From Benzoatithermus flavus (GTDB lineage: Bacteria; Pseudomonadota; Alphaproteobacteria; Geminicoccales; Geminicoccaceae), in NCBI RefSeq assembly GCF_037908215.1, contig NZ_JBBLZC010000011.1, forward strand, positions 62,001 through 126,000: a stretch of DNA of 64,000 nucleotides, read 5' to 3'. The notes beneath the pieces are model-generated. The model saw nothing but the letters and a program-made list of their open reading frames with translations, did not search any database and had not been told where the DNA came from. The position numbers were made by a program, and so were the translations under genes. Positions 34,001 to 41,822 of this stretch are shown one piece after another. Each line of letters begins with the position of its first letter. The first letter of the stretch is position 1.

Positions 34001-35217
34001 GCGCTGGGCTCGCCGCGCGGCTTGCCGGCCATGGGCTCGCCCTGGAAGGAAAAGCCCTCGGCGAGTGCTCTGGCCAGCTTCGCGGGATCGCCGTGGAACG
34101 GCTCGTAGTAGCTCTCGGCCTCGCCGGTCACGGCCACGTGCAGTCCGTGGTGCACGTCGTCGGCCCACTGCGCGTCGTACCAGAGCGCCCGGCCGTCGGG
34201 AGCGCGCGCGAGGCGGCTCGCGGCGTTGTGCTCGTTCTCGAGGACGAGGTGGATGTGGCGATCCTGCGGGAAGTGGGCACGCACCCGCTCGGCCAGCTCC
34301 TCGAGGAGATGCGGCTCGCTGTCGTCGACGATGGCGTGGACGGCATCGAGGCGCAGCCCGTCGATGTGGAACTCCTCGAGCCAGTAGAGCGCGTTGTGGA
34401 CGACGAACGCGCGCACCTCGCGCGAGCCGGTCCCGTCGTAGTTGACGGCAGCGCCCCAGGGCGTCCTGTGCCGCGCGGTGTAGAGCGGGCACAAGGTGCC
34501 CATGTAGTTCCCCTCGGGTCCGAAATGGTTGTAGACGACGTCGAGGAACACCATGAGCCCGCGCGCGTGAGCGGCATCGACCAGCGCCTTCAGGTCCTCG
34601 GGCCGGCCATAGGCCGAATCGGGGGCGTAGAGATAGACCCCGTCATAGCCCCAGTTGCGCCTGCCGGCGAAGTCGCCGACCGGCAGGAGCTCGATCGCGG
34701 TGACGCCGAGCCCGGCCAGATGATCGAGCTTCTGGATCGCGGCCCGGAACGTGCCCTCGGGCGTGAAGGTGCCGACATGGAGCTCGTAGAGCACAGTCTC
34801 GTGCCAGGGCCGGCCCCGCCAGCCCGCATCGGACCAGACGTGAGCGCCGGGGTCGATCACCTCGCTCGCCCCGTGCACGTCCTCGGGCTGGAAGCGCGAG
34901 GCGGGGTCGGGCACGCGGGTCTCGCCGTCGGCGAGGACGAAGCGGTAGCGGCTGCCGGGGCCGGCCCTGTCGGTCACGAGCGTGTGCCAGCCGCCTTCGC
35001 GCGGCTGCATCGACACCAGCTTCCCGTCCAGCTCCAGCGTCACCCGCTCCTGGAGCGGCGCCCACAGGTTGAAGCGGACCCGGCCGTCGGCCAGGACGGC
35101 GGCGCCGAACGGCATGGCGTGCGCGCGGCGCAGATGGCCTTGGCCGGTGCGGCGCTGCCGTCCCGGCCGGCCGATCTCTTGCGCGGAATCCTCGTCTCGG
35201 CCGACCGACCCGGACAT
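31057..35217 (-). CDS. treZ-malQ: Fusion of maltooligosyltrehalose trehalohydrolase (TreZ) and 4-alpha-glucanotransferase (MalQ)
   Basis: 1386 residues in one uninterrupted frame. Residues ~30-610 are TreZ: early-set domain (RVRFNLWAP) and GH13 barrel with nucleophile Asp291 (GLRLDAVHAI), acid Glu327 (LVLENEHN) and Asp421 (FLQNHDQVGN). Residues ~640-1345 are MalQ (GH77): nucleophile Asp1107 (GGLRIDHVMM), Glu1155 (VVGEDLGT) and Asp1207 (GSHDLATLRGWW). Both active sites look intact. TreZ releases trehalose from maltooligosyltrehalose; MalQ rebuilds the maltodextrin. The required synthase TreY is not in the window. The start could also be internal near MPFGAAV (35115). Confidence 0.92.
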   Translation of the reverse strand: MSGSVGRDEDSAQEIGRPGRQRRTGQGHLRRAHAMPFGAAVLADGRVRFNLWAPLQERVTLELDGKLVSMQPREGGWHTLVTDRAGPGSRYRFVLADGETRVPDPASRFQPEDVHGASEVIDPGAHVWSDAGWRGRPWHETVLYELHVGTFTPEGTFRAAIQKLDHLAGLGVTAIELLPVGDFAGRRNWGYDGVYLYAPDSAYGRPEDLKALVDAAHARGLMVFLDVVYNHFGPEGNYMGTLCPLYTARHRTPWGAAVNYDGTGSREVRAFVVHNALYWLEEFHIDGLRLDAVHAIVDDSEPHLLEELAERVRAHFPQDRHIHLVLENEHNAASRLARAPDGRALWYDAQWADDVHHGLHVAVTGEAESYYEPFHGDPAKLARALAEGFSFQGEPMAGKPRGEPSAHLPPTAFVTFLQNHDQVGNRAMGDRITALAPEPAVRAAAAVYLLAPEIPLLFMGEEWGTRQPFAFFCDFGPELAEAVRQGRREEFAKFSAFTSEAARERIPDPTAPSTFERSKLPWDETKRQPHAGWLDWYRRVLRTRFDRIVPLLPAIRGHAGSYEVLGAFAVRVAWRLGEERELVLLANLAAEPVAGVERPRGDPLWHENASGAADRLGPWEVVWTIAGRSALDRLAERMGIEPAYGSATDGTVRTSPATKRALLAAMGLDAADEAAASARLAELAARDRARPLPPVLVVRASRGPATVTLTLPAGTGSVRWRIALEDGGTREGTAGFADLPLVRRWEDAAPAVETRALPLPEDMAPGYHRLEIEAGAAAAMQLIVAPARCWLPEPIASGGRIWGVATQLYTLRSAPDWGMGDFGDLQNLAALAASRGAGVIGLNPLHASFLDRPEHASPYSPASRLFLNVLYIDVTAVPELMDCKEALARLASKEFKDEIERLRAEPLVDYPAVAALKLPLLETIHAAFQAGASPERRAAFAAFRRELGEPLERFCLFQALREHCAQQDPAMADWRRWPEDHRHLTAESLKRLLAGHRERVEFLTWLQWIADTQLAAAAATAAERGMAVGLYRDLAVGADASGAEAWANPEVVIDTARVGAPPDIFNPAGQDWGLPPFHPERLREEGYRSFVELLRANMRHAGGLRIDHVMMLQHLYWIPAGKSPSEGAYVAYPLEDLLGILALESQRQRCLVVGEDLGTVPPGFRERMAENGILGYRVLFFEWDEAGGFKGPDAYPHLALATIGSHDLATLRGWWEGRDIDLKERCGLYPDAAEARAQRERRRRERRRFVEALRAAGFSLPTSFDADQPWNAAVESAAHGFLARTRSAIAMLQLDDLAGNPDQVNLPGTTDQYPNWRRKLATTLEELADDIRACALMSIMSAARGFTPRSAPAAGSGAAEPHVPPADAAAALAATGSGEGPSPATG

Positions 35218-35331
35218 GACCGCTCCCTGGACGCCTCGTCATCCGCGCAAGGAACACGACACCCGGAGCCGTGTTCCGCGGCCGGGGGCGGGGCGGCAGC
35301 AGTATTTCGGTATGAGCCCGCGCCGCTCCGG

Positions 35332-35676
35332 TCAGCGGCAGGGAAAGGTGCTGCCGAGCGCGTCGGCGACGAGACCGGCGGCACCGTAGCCGCCGCGCTC
35401 CGGATGGCGGGCCAGGCTCTCGCGCACGATCCCGGCGAGGGTCGCCACCGTCGCCTCCTCGGGGATGCAGGCGCGAAGGCCGTTGACGGCGTTCTGCTCG
35501 AGGACGTCGGCGATACCGGTGACGTAGGCGAGGCAATAGATCTGGCCGTAGCCGTTCGGGTCCTGATCGGTGCAGGCGCCGAGCAGCTCGGCGCCGGTGA
35601 GGAAGGCCGCTCGTGCCGGGACCGGCGGCGCCAGGAAGGTCGCGGTCAGGGTCAGGAGAAAGATCGCTCGCACCAT
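35332..35676 (-). CDS. Rap1a/Tai-domain secreted protein
   Basis: 114 residues. Signal peptide to ~residue 23 (..PARAAF), then FLTGAELLGACTDQDPNGYG, CLAYVTGIADVLE, ACIPEEATVATL and LVADALGSTFPC. This cysteine spacing and sequence pattern is that of the Rap1a/Tai4 family, named after type VI secretion immunity proteins but widespread as orphan periplasmic proteins. No effector or secretion gene is adjacent, so an immunity role is not supported here. Confidence 0.8.
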   Translation of the reverse strand: MVRAIFLLTLTATFLAPPVPARAAFLTGAELLGACTDQDPNGYGQIYCLAYVTGIADVLEQNAVNGLRACIPEEATVATLAGIVRESLARHPERGGYGAAGLVADALGSTFPCR

Positions 35677-35767
35677 CGACGGCAGGCCTCCTTTCGTACG
35701 GGCGCGGCATCGCCTGCCAGAACGTCCGAGCGGACGGTTCGGGTCCAGTCCGAGCCTGTGGCTCCGT

Positions 35768-38119
35768 TCAGGAAACCTCGGCCACGGTCCTTGCTTTCGG
35801 CCGCGCCGCCGGCGGCACGTCGCCGGCCACGCTGTCGTAGATCTCGTCCTCCTGCGCGAAGTGCAGGCGCAAGATCGCCTCGAGGCCGTAGAGGATGCGG
35901 CGCAGCTCGATCAGCTCCTCGTGCGAAGGGCCCGTGGGCGGCAGGGTCGCCACCAGCCGGTGCAGGCGGCGGGCGAGGTAGGCGATCTCGCGGTGCGTGC
36001 GGCTGATCGAGGCCATCGGGTCCTGTCCGCCCAGCAGCCGGGCGATGCGCGGATGGAGGTCGGCCTCGTCGGCGCGCTCGTGCGGCAGCACCTCCTCCTG
36101 CAGCAGCCGGTCGACGGCCAGAAGCTCGGCGCGGAGCGCTGCACCGTCGCCGAGATCGAGCCGGTCGGCGAGCGTACGCAGCCGGTCGAGGATCGGACCC
36201 AGTGTCGCGTGCCCCTCGTGCAGGCGGCGCAGCTCCGGGAGCGGCAGCGCCTCGCGCGAGCGGCCGTCTGCCGGGGCGAGGGCGCGAAGCGCGTTCAGGA
36301 TCACGGCGACGTCGATCGCCTCCTGCACGAGCGCTCCCGCCACCGGCGGCAGGAAGCCGAAGGCGGCCGCCACCATGCCGAGGCCCGAGAGCGCCATGCC
36401 GGCAAGGACGCTCTCGAGCGCGATCCGCCGGGTGCGGCGCGCGAGCAGAATCGCCTCGGCCAGCCGGTCGAGCCGGTCGACCAGGAGCACGGCGTCCGCC
36501 GCCTCGCTCGCCGCCGCCGCACCACGCGCACCCATGGCGATGCCGATGTCGGCGGCGGCCAGGGCGGGGGCGTCGTTGATGCCGTCGCCGATCATGGCGG
36601 TGATGCCGGTCTGCCGCTCGGCGCGGACCGCGTCCACCTTGTCCTCGGGCGTGCGCTCGGCGAGCACGGCGTCGATGCCGAGTGCCGTCGCCACCGCCTC
36701 GGCGGCATCCAGCCGGTCGCCGCTCAGGAGCACGGTGCGGCGGATGCCCGCCCGATGGAGCGCGCGCAGCGCGCGCGGCGTCTCGCGGCGGATCTCGTCG
36801 GCGAGCAGGATGGCGCCCATGGGCCTGCCGTCCACGGCGACGAGGACGGTCGTGGCGCCGTCGCGCGCGGCGCGCTGGGCGAGGGCGCCGATCCAGGGGT
36901 CGCGCGCGGTTCCGCCGAGGACGAAGCCGATCCGGCCGAGGCGGACCTCGCGGCCTTCGACCCGGCCCTCGATCCCGGCACCGGGCGTCTCGCACACGGC
37001 TTCCGGCATCGGCAGGGCGAGGCCGCGCGTGCGGGCGGCGGCGAGGAGCGCTTCCGCGAGCGGATGGGTCGAGACCTGGTCGAGCGCTGCCGCGAGCCGT
37101 AACAGGCCGTCCTCGTCGATCCCGTCCCGTGCCTCGATCGCGGCCACGTGCGGAATGCCGGTGGTGAGCGTGCCGGTCTTGTCGAGGACGAGGATCTCGG
37201 CCCCGGCCAAGGTCTCGAGGGCACCTCCGCCCTTGACGAGCACGCCGCGCCTTGCGGCGGCCGAGATCCCGGCCACCATCGCCACCGGGGCGGCGAGGAT
37301 CAAAGGGCAGGGGGTCGCGACGACGAGGACGGCGAGTGCTCGCGTCGGATCGCCCGTCGCGAGCCAGGCGAGGCCCGCGATCAGGAGGGTCGCCGGCAGG
37401 AAGAGGAGGGAATAGCGGTCGGCGAGCCGGACGAAGGGCGCTTTCTGCTCGCGCGCCGCCTCGACCAGCCGCACGATCCCGGCATAGGTGCTGGCCTCGG
37501 CCGTGGCGGTGGCGCGTATGGAGAAGGGCTGGCCGGCATTGAGGGCGCCGCTGCGCACGCGCTCGCCGGTGCCGCGCTCGACCGGCAGGGATTCGCCGGT
37601 GAGCGCCGATTCGTCGAGGATCGCGGGGTTCTCGAGGACGATTCCGTCCACGGGCACCGTCTCGCCGGTCTTGACCAGGAGCCGGTCGCCCACGGCCACC
37701 TGCCCGACGTCCACGTCCTCGAGCACACCGTCACGCTCGCGGTGCGCCTCGCGCGGCGCCCGGCCGAGCAGGGCCGCGAGCTCGGCGCCGGCGCGCCGTT
37801 CGGCGAAGGCCTCGAGCGCGGTGCCGCCTGCGTACATGAGAGCGATGATGATGCCGGCGAGGTGCTCGCCCAGAAGGAGCGCGCCCGCCATCGAGAACGC
37901 CGCCAGCAGATCGACGCCGGTGCGGCCGTGCCAGAGATCGCGGGCGATCGCGACGAGCAGGGCGAGGAGGACGAGCGCCGTGCCGGCGGCCCAGATCGAC
38001 CCGGCCGGCTCGGGAGCGCCCAGCACCCACGTCGCAGCGCCGCCCGCGAGGGCCGCGAGCGTCGCGGCGAGAAGCAGGCGGTCCGGGGTGAGCGCCCGGC
38101 CGAACGCGGTTCTGCTCAT
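35768..38119 (-). CDS. P1B-type metal-transporting ATPase with C-terminal hemerythrin domain
   Basis: 783 residues. P-type core: phosphatase loop LTGES, metal-site helix motif TPCPL (~269-273), phosphorylated Asp in DKTGTLTT (~313) and GDGINDAPA hinge. No N-terminal heavy-metal-binding domain. After the last membrane segments, residues ~620-783 form an HHE hemerythrin-like domain (EVLPHERADEADLHPRI, SRTHREIAYLARRLHRL, LRLHFAQEDEIYDS). TPC plus a hemerythrin tail is the P1B-5 layout known from Acidothermus. Substrate may be Fe, Co or Ni. ATG at 38119 preferred; GTG at 38137 possible. Confidence 0.9.
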   Translation of the reverse strand: MSRTAFGRALTPDRLLLAATLAALAGGAATWVLGAPEPAGSIWAAGTALVLLALLVAIARDLWHGRTGVDLLAAFSMAGALLLGEHLAGIIIALMYAGGTALEAFAERRAGAELAALLGRAPREAHRERDGVLEDVDVGQVAVGDRLLVKTGETVPVDGIVLENPAILDESALTGESLPVERGTGERVRSGALNAGQPFSIRATATAEASTYAGIVRLVEAAREQKAPFVRLADRYSLLFLPATLLIAGLAWLATGDPTRALAVLVVATPCPLILAAPVAMVAGISAAARRGVLVKGGGALETLAGAEILVLDKTGTLTTGIPHVAAIEARDGIDEDGLLRLAAALDQVSTHPLAEALLAAARTRGLALPMPEAVCETPGAGIEGRVEGREVRLGRIGFVLGGTARDPWIGALAQRAARDGATTVLVAVDGRPMGAILLADEIRRETPRALRALHRAGIRRTVLLSGDRLDAAEAVATALGIDAVLAERTPEDKVDAVRAERQTGITAMIGDGINDAPALAAADIGIAMGARGAAAASEAADAVLLVDRLDRLAEAILLARRTRRIALESVLAGMALSGLGMVAAAFGFLPPVAGALVQEAIDVAVILNALRALAPADGRSREALPLPELRRLHEGHATLGPILDRLRTLADRLDLGDGAALRAELLAVDRLLQEEVLPHERADEADLHPRIARLLGGQDPMASISRTHREIAYLARRLHRLVATLPPTGPSHEELIELRRILYGLEAILRLHFAQEDEIYDSVAGDVPPAARPKARTVAEVS

Positions 38120-38217
38120 GGCGGCATGGCCCTGCACGATGGTTGCCGAGCGCAGTCTGCCCGCGCCGCGCTCCGTCCGCCTTGATCCGCGTCAACGGCG
38201 GTCCGCGGCTCGTGCCT

Positions 38218-39624
38218 TCAGCGCGCGATGCCCGCCGCCCGCGGCAGCCAGAGCGTCAGCTCGGGGACGAAGGTGATCGCGATGAGGGCGAGGAACAGGG
38301 GCACGAGCCAGGGCAGGATCGCCATGGTCGTGCGCTCGACCGAAAGCCCGGCCACACGCGAGAGCACGAACAGCACCATGCCCAGGGGCGGGTGCAGGAG
38401 CCCGATCATCAGGTTCAAGGTGAGGACCAGCCCGAAATGGATCGGGTCGATCCCGAGCTTCAGGACGATGGGCAGGAGGATCGGCACCAGGATCGTGATC
38501 GCGGCGATGGTGTCGAGGAAGCAGCCGACGAAGAGGACGAGGAGATTGACGAGGATCAGGAACACCCACTTGTTCTGCGTGATACTGAGGATCGCATCCG
38601 AGAGGAGCTGCGCGGCCTGGCTCACCGTCAGGAGCCAGGCGAAGACCGAGGCGGCGGTGACGATGAACAGCACCGCGGCCGTGGTCTCGATCGTGTCGAA
38701 GGTGGCTTTGGCGAGGGTCGCGAGCGTCATCGAGCGGTAGCGGACGAGGCCGAGGAAGAGCGACCACAAGACGGCCGCGACCGCCGCCTCGGTCGGCGTG
38801 AACCAGCCCAGGGTCATGCCGCCGATCAGGATCACCGGCGTCATCAGCGCCATGACGGCCGAGAAGTCGAGCCACCAGTCGAGCGCCAGGAGGGCCGCGA
38901 GGGCGATGGCGATGGCGAGGTTCTGCGAGAGCCCGGCCCAGACCAGGGCATAGGCCGCGACCGGAAAGGCCAGCACCACCACGACCTCGAGCGCGGCCGC
39001 GAGCAGCTTGCGCGCATCGAACGGCGTGTCCGAGCCCCAGCCGCGGCGGTAGGCGAACACGGCCACCGTCGCCATCATGAACAGCGTCATCACCGCACCG
39101 GGAACGACGCCGCCCAAGAACAGGGCGCCGATCGAGGTGTTGGCCATCATGCCGTAGATGACGAAGGGCAGGGACGGCGGGATGATGGGCCCGAGCGTCG
39201 CCGAGGCCGCCGTCACACCCACCGCCACCTCGGTCGAGTAGCCGTGGTCCTTCATGGCCTTGATCTCGATCGTGCCGATCCCGGCCGCATCGGCGATCGC
39301 GGTGCCGGACATGCCCGAGAAGATCACCGAGCCCACGATGTTCACCTGTGCCAAGCCCCCCTTCATCCAACCGACGAGCGCCACGGCGAAGCTGTAGATC
39401 CGGCCCGTGACCCCGGCGATGTTCATGAGGTTGCCGGCGAGGATGAAGAACGGCACGGCAAGCAGCGGGAAGCTTTCGACCCCGGCGATCATGCGCTGGG
39501 CGACGATCACGTCGGGCGCCACGTCGTAGGCGAGGAGATAGGCGATCGAGGCCACGGCCATGGCGACCGCGACCGGGACGCCCAGCACCATGAGGCCGAG
39601 GAAGGCGCCGATCAGGAGCAACAT
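38218..39624 (-). CDS. dctM: TRAP transporter large permease DctM
   Basis: 468 residues, about twelve hydrophobic segments. Family features: N-terminal LGLMVLGVPVAVAMAVAS, AGNLMNIAGVTGRI, SGTAIADAAGIGTIEIKAM and SATLGPIIPPSLPFVIYG. ATG at 39624 has GGAGG nine bases upstream, overlapping the end of dctQ's neighbourhood. It is the sodium-coupled transport subunit of the TRAP system encoded with the two genes upstream. Confidence 0.93.
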   Translation of the reverse strand: MLLLIGAFLGLMVLGVPVAVAMAVASIAYLLAYDVAPDVIVAQRMIAGVESFPLLAVPFFILAGNLMNIAGVTGRIYSFAVALVGWMKGGLAQVNIVGSVIFSGMSGTAIADAAGIGTIEIKAMKDHGYSTEVAVGVTAASATLGPIIPPSLPFVIYGMMANTSIGALFLGGVVPGAVMTLFMMATVAVFAYRRGWGSDTPFDARKLLAAALEVVVVLAFPVAAYALVWAGLSQNLAIAIALAALLALDWWLDFSAVMALMTPVILIGGMTLGWFTPTEAAVAAVLWSLFLGLVRYRSMTLATLAKATFDTIETTAAVLFIVTAASVFAWLLTVSQAAQLLSDAILSITQNKWVFLILVNLLVLFVGCFLDTIAAITILVPILLPIVLKLGIDPIHFGLVLTLNLMIGLLHPPLGMVLFVLSRVAGLSVERTTMAILPWLVPLFLALIAITFVPELTLWLPRAAGIAR

Positions 39625-39628
39625 GGAC

Positions 39629-40201
39629 TCAGGCCTCCGAGCCGTCGAAGGCACCGGGCCGCTCGAGCGTCGACCAGCCGCGGCGGAAGTCCGTGATCGC
39701 GACCTGGACCGCGCGGAGCGTCATGAGCACGAAGCCCAGGATGACGGCATGGAAGACGATCGATTTCGGCAGGTCGATGGTGGTCATCTTCTCGTCGGGG
39801 ATCATCGCGGCATAGCGCCAGACCAGCACGGCACCGTAGGCGAAGAAGGCGATGCGCAGGAGGTCGACCAGGGTTGCCAGCACCCGCGCTGGGCGCCGCG
39901 GCAGGTAGCGGTAGAGGAAATCGACGTGGATGTGCCGCGAGAGCCGGACGCACATGGCCGAGCCCAGGAACACGACTCCGATCAGGCAGTAGATCGCGAT
40001 CTCCTCGGTCCAGGCGAAGCTGTCGTTGAGCACGTAGCGGGTGAAGAACTGGAGGAAGACGGCGCCCGCCATCAGCCAGAACACGAGAAGCGTCACCCAG
40101 TCCTCGAAGGCGTAGCGTCCGAGATCGACGGGTGCGGCCTCCTCCTCGAAGGCATGGGCGAGCTCCTCGCCGGTGACGGGGGTATGGATCTCCTTGGGCA
40201 C
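39629..40201 (-). CDS. dctQ: TRAP transporter small permease DctQ
   Basis: About 190 residues with four membrane segments (LLVFWLMAGAVFLQFFTRYV, IYCLIGVVFLGSAMCVRLS, VLATLVDLLRIAFFAYGAVL, FHAVILGFVLMTLRAV). No ATG is available between the dctP stop and the first helix; GTG at 40201 (reading VPKEIHTPVTGEELAH) is chosen, with a longer GTG start near 40290 as an alternative. The gap to dctM is 4 bases. Confidence 0.85.
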   Translation of the reverse strand: MPKEIHTPVTGEELAHAFEEEAAPVDLGRYAFEDWVTLLVFWLMAGAVFLQFFTRYVLNDSFAWTEEIAIYCLIGVVFLGSAMCVRLSRHIHVDFLYRYLPRRPARVLATLVDLLRIAFFAYGAVLVWRYAAMIPDEKMTTIDLPKSIVFHAVILGFVLMTLRAVQVAITDFRRGWSTLERPGAFDGSEA

Positions 40202-40287
40202 GGGCGCGGCATCCGGGCTTGAAGGGCTGGGCTCCCCCCCGTGGGCCGGGAGGGAGGAGCGTCGGGTGGGGCGAAGCGTCGCCGGGA

Positions 40288-41265
40288 TCACTGGAGCGCT
40301 TGGATGCGCTCCCAGTCGGCCTTGCGATAGCCGAACTGCTCGAAGGTCACGTTCTTCATCACCGCTTCCTTGAACTCGTCCTTGCTCACCTCGGTGACGG
40401 TGAGCCCCTTCGACTGGAAGAACGGGATGAGCTCGGCTTCCCGCGCCTGGATCTTCTGCGTGATGCGCGCCGCGGCTGCCTGCGCCACGTCGGCGAAGAC
40501 CTTCCGGTCCTCCTCCGACAGCCTGGCCCAGAGGCTCTTCGAGACGATCGTGGCGAGGTGGTCGACGATGTGGCCGGTGAGCACGATGTGCTTCTGCACC
40601 TCGTAGAACTTCTTGGCCTCGATCGTGGTGAGCGGGTTCTCCTGCGCGTCCACCGTACCGTTCTGGAGCGCCAGATAGACCTCGGCGAAGGCGATGGGCG
40701 TGGTGTTGGCGCCGCAGGCGCGCGGCATGGCGAGATAGGCCGGCGCGTCGGGCACGCGGATCTTGAGGCCTTTCATGTCGGCGCAGCCCTTGATCGGCTT
40801 GTTCGAGGTCGTCTGCCGCGTGCCGTAGTAGCTGAGCGCCACGATATGGTGCCCGGTCTTGTCCTCGTAGCCCTTGACCAGCTCCTTGAAGACGTCGCTC
40901 TTCGCGAAGGCCAGGAGATGCTCCGGGCCGCGGAAGGTGTAGGGGAAGTAGCCGATGCCGATCGGCGGATAGCTGCGCGCGGCGAAGCTCAGGCCCGAGA
41001 TGATGATGTCGACCGTGCCGAGCGACAGGCCCTGGTTGATGTCGCTCTCCTTGCCGAGCTGCGAGGCGGGGTAGACGTCGATGTGGTAGCGTCCGTCGGT
41101 GCGCTTCTCGATCTCCTGCGCCGCCCAGACCGATTCGGTGTGGAACGGTTCCGAGGTCTCGTAGACGTGGGCCCATTTCAGGTTGGTCGGGGCGGCCACG
41201 GCCTGCCCGGTCAGAAGCGCAAGGCCCAGGGCGGCCGCCAGGGCCAATCCGTCGCGTCTTCGCAT
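40288..41265 (-). CDS. dctP: TRAP transporter solute-binding protein DctP
   Basis: 325 residues. Signal peptide of ~24 residues (..LLTGQAVAA). DctP-fold blocks: NLKWAHVYETSEPFHTESVW, SQLGKESDINQGLSLGTVDI, the substrate-carboxylate Arg in LKIRVPDAPAYLAM, and YLALQNGTVDAQENPLTTI. ATG at 41265 is preceded by GGGAGG. Substrate is not predictable from motifs; the neighbouring mannitol dehydrogenase remnant suggests a past link to sugar-acid or polyol use. Confidence 0.92.
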   Translation of the reverse strand: MRRRDGLALAAALGLALLTGQAVAAPTNLKWAHVYETSEPFHTESVWAAQEIEKRTDGRYHIDVYPASQLGKESDINQGLSLGTVDIIISGLSFAARSYPPIGIGYFPYTFRGPEHLLAFAKSDVFKELVKGYEDKTGHHIVALSYYGTRQTTSNKPIKGCADMKGLKIRVPDAPAYLAMPRACGANTTPIAFAEVYLALQNGTVDAQENPLTTIEAKKFYEVQKHIVLTGHIVDHLATIVSKSLWARLSEEDRKVFADVAQAAAARITQKIQAREAELIPFFQSKGLTVTEVSKDEFKEAVMKNVTFEQFGYRKADWERIQALQ

Positions 41266-41414
41266 GTCTCTGCCTCCCTCTTTCGGTCGGATGCGGCGGT
41301 GGGAGCCCGTGCATGGCAAAACCGGCACCCCTCCGTCAACCACCGCTTTCGCGAGAGCGCGTTTCGTGGCAAGCCGGGAGCGGCGTTCCATCGCTCGAGC
41401 GGGAGCCCCCGACG

Positions 41415-41762
41415 ATGCGCCTTTCGACGAGCACCCTGCCGATGCTGCCCGCACGGATCCGGCGGCCGGCCTTCGATCGCGCCGCCGTGCGCACGGGCAT
41501 CGTCCATCTCGGCGGCGGCGCCTTCCATCGTGCGCATCAGGCGGTGGTGCTCGACGACCCGCTCGCCCCGCGGCTGCGAGCCCTCGCCGCCGCGGCGGGG
41601 CCGGTCGCCGCGCGTCTCGTGCCGGTCCTGATCGGGGTGCGCGAGCTGTTCGGCGAGGATCTGCCCCGCGATCCGCGCTTTCGCGCGGCCGTGGAGACGG
41701 CGCTCGACCGGCTGCTCGCCCGGGGCGTGCGTCGCACCCTGGCGGGCCGGCCGGCGGGCTGA
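41415..41762 (+). pseudogene. mtlK: Internally deleted mannitol dehydrogenase (MtlK/UxuB family)
   Basis: 115 codons from ATG to TGA. The first ~50 residues match the N-terminus of polyol-specific long-chain dehydrogenases (LPARIRRPAFDRAAVRTGIV, then HLGGGAFHRAHQAVVLDD, the NAD-binding start). The last ~50 match the very C-terminus (LVPVLIGVRELFGEDLPRDP, FRAAVETALDRLLARGVR). The ~370 residues between, including the catalytic Lys region, are absent; normal length is about 490. The join stays in frame, so a small protein could be made but cannot be a working enzyme. Confidence 0.8.
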
Positions 41763-41822
41763 AGCGCCGTTCGGGCCGTCGGGCAAGGGGAGCGGGCCGG
41801 AACGGCGCCGCTCCCGAGGGGG

